This document shows, one piece after another, positions 52,285-60,257 of a stretch of DNA of 64,000 bases (within the stretch, counting starts at the first letter, position 1; the number at the start of each line of letters is the position of its first letter). The stretch is taken from the NCBI RefSeq assembly GCF_014207905.1, contig NZ_JACHLB010000001.1, positions 806,625-870,624 of the forward strand, written 5' to 3'. Made by a program: the position numbers and the translations under genes. This DNA is from Flavobacterium notoginsengisoli (lineage in GTDB: Bacteria; Bacteroidota; Bacteroidia; Flavobacteriales; Flavobacteriaceae). The notes beneath the pieces were generated by a model that saw nothing but the letters and a program-made list of their open reading frames with translations, had not been told where the DNA came from and made no database searches.

Positions 52285-53517
52285 ATGAAGATTCCTTGTT
52301 ACGACTGTAATGTAGAAACCGAATTAGAGGTTGGTTTTGAAGTAGTCAGTTTTGTTTGTCCTATATGTCGCAGTTTATATGAAGCTGACGATGAGGGAAA
52401 ATTTCGTAGAAAATCAAAATATAAAGCAGAAACAGAAACGTATCCGTTAGTTATTGGCGAAACAGGTTTCTTAAAAGGAAACGAATACAAAGTAACTGGT
52501 ATTTTGAGAAAAAAAGTACATCCAGATTATAGATGGACAGAATTTATTTTGCAGAATGAAGCAAAAGAATTTCTATATCTATCTGTTTCAAATGGACATT
52601 GGATGATGCTTACCGAAATGGAAAAGATTGACGATCTAAAAAAAGGAGTTGAAGTACTGGATTATGATGGTCAGGATTATGATTTGTTTGAACATTCGGA
52701 TGCTGAAATAATTGATGCAAAAGGTTTTTTTGATTTTAAGCTTCCAAACAAAAAAATACATTTGGCTGAATTTATAAATCCGCCATATATTGTTTCGGTT
52801 GAAAAAATGAATAATGTTCAGACTGCTTTTCATGGAGAATATCTCAGTAAAAGAAAAATGCGAAAAGCATTTCCAGGAATAAAGCTGCCTTATCTTTCTG
52901 GAACCGGTATGATTCAGCCGTCTCTTTTTGATCTCAAAAATACAGCGATTATTTTTTGTCTTTTTGCTTTGATGATTATAACGGCAAATTGGTACATCTA
53001 TCGAAATCAATTTGAACAGACGGTTTTCTCTCAAACCATACAATTTAGTAAATTCGATAATAAAGAAATTACCAGTCCCACATTTGAGCTTAAAGGTGCT
53101 TCGGCTCCCATGACAATTTCGGTTTCTACAGATGTTGATAATTCTTGGGCCAACTTAAATATTGCACTGATTAATGAAGACACTAATGACGAAATTTATG
53201 CCAATAAAGACATTGAATATTACTCGGGATACACCGATGGAGAATATTGGAGAGAAGGAAGCAGTTCTGAAAAGTTTAATATTTGTGGAGTAAAACCAGG
53301 AAAATACCATCTTGTTATTACGCCAATGAAAGCACCTGAAGACATTAAAAACAATGCCATGCGTGTCAATGTGATTTGGAATGAACCTTCAAGCCGTAAC
53401 GTTTGGCTCGTTATTATCGGGATGATTGTAATTTACTTTATTATAAGATTCTTTAAAAATCAATTTGAAAAAAATAGATGGGCAGATAGTTCCTATTCAA
53501 CTTACGATTATGAATAA
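52285..53517 (+). CDS. DUF4178 protein with zinc ribbon and two membrane helices
   Basis: A 410-residue protein: N-terminal zinc ribbon (cysteines 5, 8, 25, 28 in CYDC and CPIC), two DUF4178-like beta modules (residues about 50-110 with GFLKGNEYKVTG and YRWTEFILQN; about 115-190), a membrane helix (about 212-232), a beta-sandwich-like extracytoplasmic domain (about 240-365) and a second helix (about 374-392). DUF4178 genes recur beside DUF350 and polyamine-synthase genes, and are part of PspA-associated envelope operons, to my knowledge. Function unknown. It overlaps the next gene by 8 bases. Confidence 0.8.
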   Translation: MKIPCYDCNVETELEVGFEVVSFVCPICRSLYEADDEGKFRRKSKYKAETETYPLVIGETGFLKGNEYKVTGILRKKVHPDYRWTEFILQNEAKEFLYLSVSNGHWMMLTEMEKIDDLKKGVEVLDYDGQDYDLFEHSDAEIIDAKGFFDFKLPNKKIHLAEFINPPYIVSVEKMNNVQTAFHGEYLSKRKMRKAFPGIKLPYLSGTGMIQPSLFDLKNTAIIFCLFALMIITANWYIYRNQFEQTVFSQTIQFSKFDNKEITSPTFELKGASAPMTISVSTDVDNSWANLNIALINEDTNDEIYANKDIEYYSGYTDGEYWREGSSSEKFNICGVKPGKYHLVITPMKAPEDIKNNAMRVNVIWNEPSSRNVWLVIIGMIVIYFIIRFFKNQFEKNRWADSSYSTYDYE

Positions 53518-53689
53518 AATTTCTAATTTCTTTAGCAATAACTGGGCTTCATTGGCAATAGGTTTCTTTTGCTTTGGAGTTTATATGTACTTTGCTCTTG
53601 CAGGAAACCGAATCTGCGATTGCGAAAGAACTGAAAAATATACCACGGCAGGAAGCCGAACATCTTATAACCGTTTTTATCACAAATAA
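53510..53689 (+). CDS. Very small membrane protein of the polyamine-type operon
   Basis: A 59-residue protein from the ATG 53510, which overlaps the stop of the DUF4178 gene. One helix (about residues 12-31: LAIGFFCFGVYMYFALAG) is followed by a short polar tail with cysteines (NRICDCERTEK). No family is recognised, but the 8-base overlap and 13-base distance to the next gene support translation. Confidence 0.6.
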   Translation: MNKISNFFSNNWASLAIGFFCFGVYMYFALAGNRICDCERTEKYTTAGSRTSYNRFYHK

Positions 53690-53702
53690 AAAATCAATCT
53701 GT

Positions 53703-53918
53703 ATGGAATTAATTCACACTCAGCCAATAGTAAATTCGATTATTTATTCTCTTTTAGGGATTGTTATTTTATTAATCGGCTATTTTATTATCGAAAAACT
53801 TACTCCAGAAAATACTTGGAAAGAAGTCGTAGAAAAAAATAACGTTGCTGTTGCGATTGTTCTGGCAGCATTTATCATCGGAATCTCGATGATTATTAGT
53901 GCCGCAATTCATGGGTAA
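53703..53918 (+). CDS. DUF350 membrane protein
   Basis: A 71-residue protein with two helices (about 9-30 and 49-69). The second, NVAVAIVLAAFIIGISMIIS, is the DUF350 hallmark. The start is set at ATG 53703; the open frame extends 43 codons upstream into the preceding gene. DUF350 proteins are found with glutathionylspermidine- or spermidine-synthase-like genes. It overlaps the next gene by 8 bases. Confidence 0.8.
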   Translation: MELIHTQPIVNSIIYSLLGIVILLIGYFIIEKLTPENTWKEVVEKNNVAVAIVLAAFIIGISMIISAAIHG

Positions 53919-55431
53919 AAAGTTTCTTAGGTTCGAATTTCTTTTACTTTTTGCTGTATTTATAATTGCCACTTGCGGACTTATTTATGAATTGGTCGCA
54001 GGAACTTTGGCTAGTTATTTATTAGGCGATTCGGTAAAACAATTTTCATTTATCATTGGCGTGTACCTGTTTTCGATGGGTATAGGTTCGTTTTTTTCAA
54101 AGTTTTTTCACAAAAATCTGCTGAATACTTTCGTAGAAATTGAAATACTAGTTGGACTTATCGGCGGATTAAGTTCTGTTGTCTTATTTCTATTGTTCGA
54201 AAATGTAGGCTCATTTCAATTCATTTTATATTTATTTGTTTTCGTAACCGGTTTTTTGGTCGGATTGGAGATTCCGCTTTTAATGAATATTCTAAAAGAC
54301 AGAGTGGAGTTTAAAGATCTGGTTTCAAATGTTTTTACCTTTGATTATATCGGAGCGCTTTTGGCTTCAATCTTATTTCCATTAGTTTTAGTGCCAAAAT
54401 TAGGCATCATGGGAACTTCGCTTTTCTTCGGAATGATCAATGTGAGTATTGCGATTGCATTATGTTTTTTGCTGGAAAAAGAATTGAAAAGAGTCTATTT
54501 TCTAAAAGTAAAAGCCATTTTTTCGTTTGTATTATTACTTGTAGTTTTTATTTTTTCGAATGATATTTTAGCTTATTCTGAAGGGAAATTATACGGAGAA
54601 AACATTATTTATACCAACTCAACTCCGTATCAGCGAATCGTTTTAACGCATAATAAAAGCGATTACAGACTTTATTTAAATAATAATTTACAATTTAGTT
54701 CGGCAGACGAATACCGTTATCACGAAGCTTTGGTGCATCCCGCAATGTCTATGGCAAAAAGTGTTAAGAAAGTTTTGGTTTTAGGTGGAGGAGATGGTTT
54801 AGCCGTTCGTGAAATCTTAAAATATAAAGATGTAGAAAAAGTAACTTTGGTAGATTTAGACGAAGGAATGACGAAATTGTTCAAAACCAATACGGTATTA
54901 ACTAATTTCAATCAAAATTCATTGAACAATTCTAAAGTTACCGTAATCAATACTGACGCTTACATTTGGGCAAAAAGCTGTAAAGAGAAATACGATGTTG
55001 CAATAATCGATTTTCCAGATCCTTCTAATTATAGTTTGGGGAAATTGTATTCGCTTAATTTTTATCAAACCATAAAAACCATTTTAAAACCTGACGCAGC
55101 GGTTGTAATACAAACAACTTCGCCTTATTTTGCGCCGAAATCTTTTTGGTGTATCAATAAAACGGTTATGCAGGTTTTTCCGCAAGTTGATGCCTATCAT
55201 GCTTATGTTCCGTCGTTTGGAGAATGGGGTTACACAATTGCGATAAATGGTTTCGAAACAACTTTTAATACCGTAAACCGAAAAGCAGACGAATTGAAAT
55301 TTTACAATTATCAATTCGACCGATTTAATTATTTTACGAATGATATGATTTCAAACCAAATAGAAATCAATCGTTTAGATAACCAAATTTTAGTGCGCTA
55401 TTTTGATGAAGAGTGGGGAAAACTGCAATAA
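53911..55431 (+). CDS. Membrane-embedded polyamine aminopropyltransferase (SpeE-like)
   Basis: A 506-residue two-part protein. The first 230 residues contain seven membrane helices (from FEFLLLFAVFIIATCGLIYE on). From about residue 240 there is a spermidine-synthase fold with the decarboxylated-AdoMet site VLVLGGGDGLAVREIL, VTLVDLDEGM and the aspartate motif IIDFPDPSNYSLG. Whether the acceptor is putrescine, another amine, or a membrane molecule is unknown; the membrane domain suggests the last. ATG 53911 is preferred over a GTG four codons earlier. Neighbouring SpeD can supply its substrate. Confidence 0.88.
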   Translation: MGKKFLRFEFLLLFAVFIIATCGLIYELVAGTLASYLLGDSVKQFSFIIGVYLFSMGIGSFFSKFFHKNLLNTFVEIEILVGLIGGLSSVVLFLLFENVGSFQFILYLFVFVTGFLVGLEIPLLMNILKDRVEFKDLVSNVFTFDYIGALLASILFPLVLVPKLGIMGTSLFFGMINVSIAIALCFLLEKELKRVYFLKVKAIFSFVLLLVVFIFSNDILAYSEGKLYGENIIYTNSTPYQRIVLTHNKSDYRLYLNNNLQFSSADEYRYHEALVHPAMSMAKSVKKVLVLGGGDGLAVREILKYKDVEKVTLVDLDEGMTKLFKTNTVLTNFNQNSLNNSKVTVINTDAYIWAKSCKEKYDVAIIDFPDPSNYSLGKLYSLNFYQTIKTILKPDAAVVIQTTSPYFAPKSFWCINKTVMQVFPQVDAYHAYVPSFGEWGYTIAINGFETTFNTVNRKADELKFYNYQFDRFNYFTNDMISNQIEINRLDNQILVRYFDEEWGKLQ

Positions 55432-57034
55432 ATCCAGAAGGAGTTTTATAAAAGTAGTTGGAGCGGCTTTAATTGCGGTTCCGTTTTTGCAGTTTTGTTC
55501 GGATAAAATTGCGGTACTAATGATCCGTTTATCGGGTACAAAACATTTGCTTGGACATCGTTTATGGATAAAAGATTTCCCTAAACCGACAAAACAAATT
55601 GAAGTTTCGTATTTGATTGTTGGTGGAGGAATTTCTGGTTTAAGTGCCGCAAGACAATTTCATAAAAAAGGAATTTCAGATTTTTTGATGGTAGAATTAG
55701 AAAATCATTTGGGCGGAAATTCTTCCAACGGAGAAAATAAATATTCCAAATATCCTTTAGGTGCGCATTATTTGCCGTTGCCAAATTTTCAAGACAAAGA
55801 ATTGCTTCGTTTTCTAGAAGAAGAAAAAATAATATTGAGTTACGATTCAAAAGGATTTCCCGTTTTCGACGAATTACAATTGACTTTTGCGCCAGACGAA
55901 CGTTTATTTTACAAAAATAATTGGCAGGAAGGCGTTGTTCCAAAAGAAGGAAATTCGGTTGCTGATGATTTGGAGTTTGATAAATTCTTTAAACAAATGG
56001 ACATTTTCAGAACAGGAAAAGGAAAGGATCAGAAATATTTGTTTGATATTCCGCTTTATCTTTCTTCTTCTGATGAAAAAACAAGAGCTCTAGATAAAAT
56101 CACAATGAAAAAATGGTTTCAAGAAAATCATTTCACTTCAGAACCTTTATACAATTATATCGATTATTGTTGTAAAGACGATTTTGGTTTAGGAATCGAA
56201 TACGTTTCGGCTTGGGCTGGAATTCATTATTTTGCAGGAAGAAAGCAAGATTGCACACCCGAAAAGCACGATAGCGTTTTAACTTGGGCAGAAGGAAATT
56301 CGCGTTTAGCCAATCATCTAAAAAAATACACCAAAGATAAAACGCTGAAAAATCATTTGGTTTATGAAGTCAAAATTGAAAACAATAAAGTAATCGCAAA
56401 GGCTTTTGATGATGTCAATAAATCTTCGGTTGAAATTATTGCAGACAAAGTCATAATGGCTTCTCCGCAGTTTGTAAACCAATATTTGATGGAAAACCGA
56501 AAAGAATTTACTAAAGATTTTCATTACACACCTTGGCTTTTGGCAACGCTCACAGTCAATGATTTGTTTGATAATTTTAGTTTTCCACTTTCGTGGGATA
56601 ATGTAATTTATGATGCAAAAGGTTTGGGATATGTTTATGACCAGCATCAGACAGTGAATCAGGTTCAGGACAAAAAAGTCATTACGTATTATTATAGTTT
56701 TTCGTCTGCCGATTTGAAGAAAACAAGAAAAGAACTTTATAAAAAAGACAAAGAATACTGGAAACAGTTTGTTTTGAACGATTTAAAAGTCGCGCATCCA
56801 GATATTGAAGAATACACAGAAGATATTGAAGTTTTTCTTTTAGGTCACGGAATGATTTCGCCAGTGCCAGGTTTTATTTTTGGAGAAGCGAAACAACAAG
56901 CCAAACAAAATATTCAAAATAAGATTTATTTCGCACACAGTGATTTATCTGGAATTTCGATTTTTGAAGAAGCTTTTCATCAAGGAATTAATGTTGTAAA
57001 TGAAATTGTAGATGGAACAACCTTGGATTCATAA
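55406..57034 (+). CDS. Tat-exported FAD-dependent (amine-oxidase-like) oxidoreductase
   Basis: A 542-residue flavoprotein. The N-terminus has a twin-arginine signal (NKSRRSFIKVVGAALIAV), followed by FLQFC, where a lipidated cysteine 31 is possible. The FAD Rossmann motif is in SYLIVGGGISGLSAARQF with acidic end MVELENHLGGNS; the C-terminal part LSGISIFEEAFHQGINVVNE fits the second FAD contact of the amine oxidase/protoporphyrinogen oxidase clan. Folded with cofactor, it would act in the periplasm or on the outer leaflet. It overlaps the SpeE-like gene by 26 bases and the following gene by 23. Confidence 0.85.
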   Translation: MKSGENCNKSRRSFIKVVGAALIAVPFLQFCSDKIAVLMIRLSGTKHLLGHRLWIKDFPKPTKQIEVSYLIVGGGISGLSAARQFHKKGISDFLMVELENHLGGNSSNGENKYSKYPLGAHYLPLPNFQDKELLRFLEEEKIILSYDSKGFPVFDELQLTFAPDERLFYKNNWQEGVVPKEGNSVADDLEFDKFFKQMDIFRTGKGKDQKYLFDIPLYLSSSDEKTRALDKITMKKWFQENHFTSEPLYNYIDYCCKDDFGLGIEYVSAWAGIHYFAGRKQDCTPEKHDSVLTWAEGNSRLANHLKKYTKDKTLKNHLVYEVKIENNKVIAKAFDDVNKSSVEIIADKVIMASPQFVNQYLMENRKEFTKDFHYTPWLLATLTVNDLFDNFSFPLSWDNVIYDAKGLGYVYDQHQTVNQVQDKKVITYYYSFSSADLKKTRKELYKKDKEYWKQFVLNDLKVAHPDIEEYTEDIEVFLLGHGMISPVPGFIFGEAKQQAKQNIQNKIYFAHSDLSGISIFEEAFHQGINVVNEIVDGTTLDS

Positions 57035-58031
57035 ACCCAAAACGGATTTAGCTTTTATAATTGGACCGTCATTTTTTGTATTGGCGATTATCTTTATTTT
57101 TCAAGATTATATTACCCAAATTGAAGAAAATTATTCTTTTTACACTTGGCTTTTTCTGATTGTTTTTATAGACGTAGCGCACGTTTATGCAACTTTATTT
57201 AAAACCTATTTTGTTGCAGACGAATTTCAAAAACAGAAAAGAAGATTAATTCTGTTGCCTATTATTTGTTTAGTGACAGGAATTGTACTTTTCTCTTTTG
57301 GGAGTTTGGTTTTTTGGTCGTTTCTCGCTTATGTAGCTGTTTTTCATTTCATCAGACAGCAATATGGTTTTATGAGATTATATGCTCGAAAAGAAACAAA
57401 AACGAAAATATCGGTTTGGATTGATAACCTGACAATCTATGCTTCAACAGGATACCCGATGTTGTATTGGTTTTTTTCGTCAAAGCGAAAGTTCAATTGG
57501 TTTGTCGAAAATGAATTTTTTAGGTTTGAAAATCAAAGAATTCTAGAAATCTTGTTTTGGATTTATATTGGAATTTTGGGTTTATATATGGTTTATACTG
57601 CTGTAAAATCTATTCAAAATCGATTTTTTAATATTCCGAAAAACAGTATTATTTTGGGAACTGCTTTGTCTTGGTATTTCGGAATAGTATATTTTAATAA
57701 TGATTTGATTTTTACTTTATTGAATGTCGTTTCACACGGAATTCCGTATATGGCTTTGGTTTATTTTAAAGAAATCGACGGAAAATCAGAATCAGAATTG
57801 GGAAGTTTATCTTTTTTAAAACAATATAAAGGAATTTTAATCTACATTGGAATTCTTTTATTAATTGCTTTTTCAGAAGAATTTCTCTGGGAGTTTTTTG
57901 TTTGGAATGAAAATATCACAGTAAGCACTTTTGATTTTTCGAGCTGGCAGATTGTATTGGTTCCCTTATTGAGTGTTCCACAGTTTACGCATTATTTACT
58001 GGACGGATTTATTTGGAAGTCAAACAAATAA
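57012..58031 (+). CDS. Polytopic membrane protein with histidine motifs, unknown function
   Basis: A 339-residue protein with about eight membrane helices. Histidines sit in or near the helices in four places: FIDVAHVYATLFKTYF, AVFHFIRQQYGFMRLYARK, NVVSHGIPYMALVYFKE and VPQFTHYLLDGFIWK. Such a layout is seen in membrane di-metal oxygenases and in Brp/Blh-type proteins, but I cannot assign a family. It is the last gene of the polyamine-type operon, overlapping the oxidoreductase gene. Confidence 0.7.
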   Translation: MEQPWIHKPKTDLAFIIGPSFFVLAIIFIFQDYITQIEENYSFYTWLFLIVFIDVAHVYATLFKTYFVADEFQKQKRRLILLPIICLVTGIVLFSFGSLVFWSFLAYVAVFHFIRQQYGFMRLYARKETKTKISVWIDNLTIYASTGYPMLYWFFSSKRKFNWFVENEFFRFENQRILEILFWIYIGILGLYMVYTAVKSIQNRFFNIPKNSIILGTALSWYFGIVYFNNDLIFTLLNVVSHGIPYMALVYFKEIDGKSESELGSLSFLKQYKGILIYIGILLLIAFSEEFLWEFFVWNENITVSTFDFSSWQIVLVPLLSVPQFTHYLLDGFIWKSNK

Positions 58032-58174
58032 ACGTTTCTGTTTCTTCGAAAAACAAATTTCCTATTCTAATCTGATGCCGAATTTATTTGTTTGATTTTC
58101 AAAAGAATATTTTTTTTTAGAAGCTGAAATTGTTTTTAGAAAAATTTTCGATTTTCATTTTTTGACATGCATTT

Positions 58175-58350
58175 TCATTCTGTAGGAATGTTTCGTTGGT
58201 AGAAAAAAAACGACCAGCTAGGTTTGCGTTCCGTAGGAACGTTTGATAGACGAGATTGTTAAAAATGATGTCAAAACCAAACGTTCCTATGGAACGTGCC
58301 ATCGTGTAACAATTTAATTTTTCTACCGATGAAATGTTCCTACGGAACAA
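58175..58350. repeat. Cluster of CGTTCC-NNN-GGAACG palindromes
   Basis: Three palindromes of the same type lie at 58227-58241 (CGTTCCGTAGGAACG), 58282-58296 (CGTTCCTATGGAACG) and 58335-58349 (TGTTCCTACGGAACA), with a degenerate fourth near 58181-58194. A larger symmetry (TTCGTTGGTAGAAAAA against TTTTTCTACCGATGAA) encloses them. An apparent 105-codon minus-strand frame over this region is a by-product of the repeat. Confidence 0.8.
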
Positions 58351-58444
58351 TTTTAAATAGGATAGATAGGATTGTTTCAAGTATAAATCAGTCTTTTTTT
58401 GAATATAGTAACCAATTTTTTTTTTGAAAAACAAAATTTCTACT

Positions 58445-58516
58445 CTAGCCCCGATAGAAGCGATATCCTTTTGTTCTGGGGTTCAGAACAAAAGATATAG
58501 CGGATAGCGGGACTAA
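58445..58516. repeat. CTAGCCCCGATAG...AGCGGGA dispersed hairpin element
   Basis: An imperfect inverted repeat: CGATATCCTTTTGTTCT pairs with AGAACAAAAGATATAGCG around a GGGGTTC loop, and the outer ends TAGCCCCGATAG and GATAGCGGGACTA are related. It is a widely dispersed Bacteroidota spacer element (from general knowledge). It could terminate transcription of the convergent genes on both sides. Confidence 0.75.
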
Positions 58517-58561
58517 ATGTCTTTTGAAAACGAATTTTTCTGCTTCTTAAAATAATAAATA

Positions 58562-59320
58562 TTAATTCTGTAGTGCGATTTTGACTTTCGGCATCATTCT
58601 GTCAACAAACATTTTATAGGCTAATTCTGAAGGATGTAAGCCATCTGAAGCTACAAGATTTGGACTGTTAAGACCTTCGCGCGTGATGTCTGTAATCGAA
58701 ACAAAAGCAATTTGATTGGTGTTGCAATAATTTTCTGCAAAAGAATTGTATTTGGTTATTTCGGCAGAAATTGTGGCGCTTTGAGTGCCAGCAAGATTTT
58801 TTCCGTAAGGTGTGTAGGCGTAATCTGGAATCGAAATAACGACCACCTTTTTTTTATCATTTTTGGCGAGCATAACAGCTTTGTTCACCAATTCTGGAAA
58901 TTCTTTTTCGTATACAGAAAAATCTCTGCGCTGATATTGGTTGTTAACACCAATTAAAAGTGTAACTAAATCGTAATTGGATTCTGGTTTTTGAGATTCA
59001 ATTGCTGCCAGTAAATTAGATGTTGTCCAACCAGTAGTGGCAATTATTTTGAGTGAAATTGTACTCGAATACATTGCTCTTAAACTCGATTTTAACTGTT
59101 CTGGAAAACGGCAGGTTTCGCAAACACTTTGACCAATAGTATAACTATCGCCTAAAGCTAAATAATTTACAGAACTCGGAATAGGAGGATTTGGTGTCGT
59201 AGGCGGAGTTACAACGGGTGGAGTAGTGGTGGTTGGTATAGAACTGCTTTCTTCGGAAGTACAGCTTAGAAGAAATGCAGCAAATATAACGGTAACTATT
59301 TGTTTAAAATGTGGTTTCAT
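58562..59320 (-). CDS. SGNH/GDSL-family hydrolase lipoprotein
   Basis: A 252-residue lipoprotein: signal with lipobox FAAFLLSC, a Thr/Pro-rich linker (TTTTPPVVTPPTTPNPPIP), then an SGNH esterase domain with block I LALGDSYTIGQS (nucleophile Ser), Gly and Asn blocks (TTGWTT; LLIGVNNQYQRR) and block V DGLHPSELAY (Asp-His). It is likely at the cell surface or periplasm and deacylates an ester, perhaps a polysaccharide or lipid. It is a lone gene. Confidence 0.9.
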   Translation of the reverse strand: MKPHFKQIVTVIFAAFLLSCTSEESSSIPTTTTPPVVTPPTTPNPPIPSSVNYLALGDSYTIGQSVCETCRFPEQLKSSLRAMYSSTISLKIIATTGWTTSNLLAAIESQKPESNYDLVTLLIGVNNQYQRRDFSVYEKEFPELVNKAVMLAKNDKKKVVVISIPDYAYTPYGKNLAGTQSATISAEITKYNSFAENYCNTNQIAFVSITDITREGLNSPNLVASDGLHPSELAYKMFVDRMMPKVKIALQN

Positions 59321-59384
59321 AATTTGTTTAAATTAGATTGATGGCTTTAAACAAATAGTTACGTTAAATATGTGGGTTTGGATT

Positions 59385-60167
59385 TTAAACCATTTCGGTT
59401 TTCATCACGATTTCTTCTTCGATGGCATTCCAAAGTCCGATACGTTTTTCTAAGGCAAGGATAGAAACTTCTTCTACTTCTTTCCATTTTTGAGCATCTT
59501 CTTCACATAATTCAGTAATCATCTGCATTGCCATTGGACCGTGTTCGTCGGCGTCCAATTCGATATGTCTTTCAAAATAATAAAGCAATTTTGCTAAATC
59601 GATGTCTGGCAGATTTTTCTGGAAATTTTTTAGTATTTGCGTAAACATGCTCGGAATTAAATCTTCTCTTCCGAAGGTAAATGCAGCGGCAATTTCGTGT
59701 GGTTTTCCTTCTTCAATTACTCTGAAAGTAAAATCTAAAAACTCTTTTACATTTGGATGTAACGAACTTTGTTTGATTGCCACAAATATATTATGAAGAG
59801 AAGTTACTTCTGATAAGAATTTTAAAACTCCAGTTGTATCTGCTCCGCAGTCTTCCATAGCTTCCAAATACATTTCGTAATGGCTCTGTCTTCTACCGTC
59901 TATACTTAAATCAGTTTCTTCTGCAAGAACAATTTCATTAATTAAATATCGTGTTTCCGGATTTTTAGTAGCAAACCAAGGTGTTGTTGTACAGGTAAGT
60001 TTGGCTTGTAAGGCTTTTAATAAAGACATAAAATCCCAAACAGCAAAAACGTGAGTTTCTAAAAAACTATGTAAGTCGTCAATGTTTTGAATTTTATTAT
60101 ATAAAGAATGGTTTAATAGTTGGTCTTTCTGTGGTTGGATACTTTTGTTTATCGCTTCGATATTCAT
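59385..60167 (-). CDS. DUF3050 (heme-oxygenase-like fold) protein
   Basis: A 260-residue helical protein matching DUF3050: IQPQKDQLLNHSLYNKIQNI, THVFAVWDFMSLLKALQ and RHIELDADEHGPMAMQMI. Glutamates and histidines (NEIVLAEETD, HYEMYLEAM, ERHIELDADEHG) are placed like a di-iron site in the heme-oxygenase-like oxygenase superfamily, but activity is not established. Cytoplasmic. It is downstream of the acyl-CoA dehydrogenase gene, separated from it by a hairpin. Confidence 0.82.
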   Translation of the reverse strand: MNIEAINKSIQPQKDQLLNHSLYNKIQNIDDLHSFLETHVFAVWDFMSLLKALQAKLTCTTTPWFATKNPETRYLINEIVLAEETDLSIDGRRQSHYEMYLEAMEDCGADTTGVLKFLSEVTSLHNIFVAIKQSSLHPNVKEFLDFTFRVIEEGKPHEIAAAFTFGREDLIPSMFTQILKNFQKNLPDIDLAKLLYYFERHIELDADEHGPMAMQMITELCEEDAQKWKEVEEVSILALEKRIGLWNAIEEEIVMKTEMV

Positions 60168-60189
60168 TTTTAAAAAAATTTTGATGCAA

Positions 60190-60223
60190 AGATAAAAAGC
60201 TTCTTTGTTAGAAGAAGCTTTTT
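60190..60223 (-). terminator. Terminator after the acyl-CoA dehydrogenase gene
   Basis: A perfect 12-bp stem (60194-60205 with 60212-60223) and a 6-base loop, with a T run on the minus strand from the stem end. It separates the acyl-CoA dehydrogenase gene from DUF3050. Confidence 0.8.
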
Positions 60224-60257
60224 AGATTGATTTTGTATATATTTTAATAAATATCAA

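Noticed and set aside
58117..58434. 105-codon minus-strand open frame
   Set aside because: It consists of palindromic spacer repeats and a poly-A/T end; the composition is not that of a protein.
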